Below, piece after piece: positions 62,822 to 64,000 of a stretch of 64,000 nucleotides of DNA; the first letter of the stretch is position 1, and every line of letters starts with the position of its first letter. The DNA is taken from positions 1,665,218 through 1,729,217 of the forward strand of contig SCFE01000047.1 in assembly GCA_004352715.1 (NCBI GenBank), in the 5' to 3' direction. A program made the translations under genes and the position numbers. The notes under the pieces are model-generated. The model was not told where the DNA came from. It searched no databases and saw nothing but the letters and a program-made list of their open reading frames with translations. Source of the stretch: Hofstenia miamia. Taxonomy: Eukaryota > Xenacoelomorpha > Acoela.

Positions 62822-64000
62822 CTAAGTGTCTTCACTTTTTTCAGTTTTGTAGTCGATCCACAGCAATAACGCAGTGAGGTCATTTATTCGAGTATTTAAC
62901 TTAGAAATAGTGTTTAAGTTATGCTTGGCCAATTTTTCAAGAGTGAGTATTGTTTGAAAGATTGAAGAAAATTCAAATTCCGCTGATTTTTCAAATTTGT
63001 CTTGTTTTTTTTCAAAGTATAAATATAGTCCTTTGGCTTCAAATTTCTTCAAATGAGGTGGGAATCCATGTACTACTTCATCGTAAATTACCCTTTGAAA
63101 ACATCTACACATCAATTTTGCTATTGCATAAATATAATATAAAACTACAAGAGGCCCAGCCAATGGAACCATTTCTTGAAAATTTCTTAGTAATTGGAAT
63201 TTCTTTGCTTTCCAAACTAATTCCGTACGTTCTTCTACTTTGGAATATGTGTAACCAAACATAGCAATTACCATACTCAACAAGATTCCATTGCTAATTA
63301 TCATATATACCATCAAGTAAGCCATATAAATATTATTTCTTTCATTTTTATCGAATCCATAATCATCTGAGAACAAAGAGCCATACACCCTAAAATAAGG
63401 GTAAAATATTGCTTCGTTTAAAATTTTCAAAGGTTTCACTTTTGTTCCCACTGTTTGCGGACTAATGTATCTTAAAACGTATCCTGAAAACCCAAAAAGT
63501 ATCATAAAAAACACCAGAAGTACTATGAAAACAATCATGTCCGAAAACATTTTCGTAATAGTTACAACTTTTGGACCCAAACGTGAACTTATGTAGTAAA
63601 AATGGAGAATTCGAAGTGCAAAGAAAATTAATGAAAATGCTAGAAACATCTGAGACCATGATTGTGAACAATAATTCGATTGAAATATATAAAAAAATCG
63701 GAGACTAGTTCCAATAATGTAGAATATTACTCCGAAAAGGACCAATGTATGCCAAAAATCAGAGAAAAAACTCTTAATTTTGTAAAATACGGAACCTTCT
63801 TCTGATATTAACAACTTAAATTCCTCAAGAATCAGGGCTACTACGAAACCTAATACTATATATTCAATCAAAACCAACTGTTTAAAGCAATAAAAATGCA
63901 CAAGGAAAAGAGTGAAGAGCATTACCAATATTAAATGGACTACAAAAGATTGTATATATTTATTAATGGGACTGCTGTAAAATCTGAAGATGTTGCGCAC
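62822..64000 (-). CDS. TRPM-family cation channel, C-terminal part (runs off the window)
   Basis: One uninterrupted 392-codon exon open at the right edge (the first codon in the window is GTG, internal) and ending TAG at 62822-62824. The channel core is complete: RFYSSP pre-S1 motif (residues 6-11), S1 about 19-39, S2 43-64, S3 78-103, S4 117-139, LGPKVVTITKMFSDM linker (141-155), S5 155-176, pore 196-216, S6 224-252, TRP helix with WKAKKFQLLRNF (263-274), a further hydrophobic stretch 282-298, and a C-terminal heptad segment (about 350-380) as expected for TRPM coiled coils. The pore reads FYPYFRVYGSLFSDDYG: the position that is Glu or Gln in vertebrate TRPMs is Ser. The N-terminal MHR domains lie beyond 64000. 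Subtype not assignable; non-selective cation channel in plasma membrane is the family role. Confidence 0.9.
   Translation of the reverse strand: MRNIFRFYSSPINKYIQSFVVHLILVMLFTLFLVHFYCFKQLVLIEYIVLGFVVALILEEFKLLISEEGSVFYKIKSFFSDFWHTLVLFGVIFYIIGTSLRFFYIFQSNYCSQSWSQMFLAFSLIFFALRILHFYYISSRLGPKVVTITKMFSDMIVFIVLLVFFMILFGFSGYVLRYISPQTVGTKVKPLKILNEAIFYPYFRVYGSLFSDDYGFDKNERNNIYMAYLMVYMIISNGILLSMVIAMFGYTYSKVEERTELVWKAKKFQLLRNFQEMVPLAGPLVVLYYIYAIAKLMCRCFQRVIYDEVVHGFPPHLKKFEAKGLYLYFEKKQDKFEKSAEFEFSSIFQTILTLEKLAKHNLNTISKLNTRINDLTALLLWIDYKTEKSEDT

Noticed and set aside
1-64000. CRISPR arrays, tRNA or rRNA genes, bacterial operon features
   Set aside because: Looked for; no regularly spaced repeats with unique spacers, no tRNA cloverleaf with A and B boxes recognised, and the spliced genes show this is animal nuclear DNA.

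Overview
This is an AT-rich (roughly 70% A+T by eye) window from an invertebrate animal nuclear genome. It has spliced genes with introns from 38 nt to about 10 kb, a dense population of decayed transposons, and short-read style assembly gaps, mostly inside (TA)n microsatellites. Very short introns beside very long ones, together with CR1/L2, Penelope, Ty3/gypsy, Tc1/mariner, pogo-like and hAT-like debris, fit several invertebrate phyla. I cannot name the species.

The backbone is one minus-strand gene of about 40 kb (48069 down to about 8089) encoding intersectin, an endocytic scaffold. Splice phases let me build a continuous model: start codon at 48069, two EH domains (47.99-44.80 kb), a charged coiled coil (37.47-35.15 kb), a short Ser/Pro linker (33.02-31.16 kb) and five SH3 domains (24.15-10.99 kb). 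The product is about 1000 residues. It is the short form: I find no DH-PH-C2 exons downstream. The model includes candidate microexons of 12, 21, 15 and 35 nt, a tandem NAGNAG acceptor, and a stop codon that may be created across the last splice junction.

The large introns hold other things. A plus-strand gene for a cysteine-rich secreted protein with a PAN/Apple-like domain (17.9-21.4 kb) is nested between the SH3A and SH3B exons. A mariner copy with both ends (28380-29575), a pogo-like MITE (29791-30087), a hAT-like MITE with 8-bp target duplications (25530-25799), two copies of another MITE, LINE fragments, and a terminal-inverted-repeat transposon of an unassigned family (40717-42410) also lie in introns.

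Left of intersectin (1-8 kb) are LINE and Tc1 remnants. Right of it are a small secreted histidine-rich peptide exon (50349-50505), a 5.9-kb Ty3/gypsy retroelement with markedly higher GC (about 53.1-58.96 kb, minus strand, no gag, frameshifted), Tc1 and Penelope remnants, and at the right edge the C-terminal 392 codons of a TRPM-family ion channel (62822-64000, minus strand) in a single open exon.

Intersectin and the TRPM channel are the confident host genes. The secreted PAN-like protein and the histidine-rich peptide are probable host genes with incomplete models. Everything else I recognise is repeat-derived.
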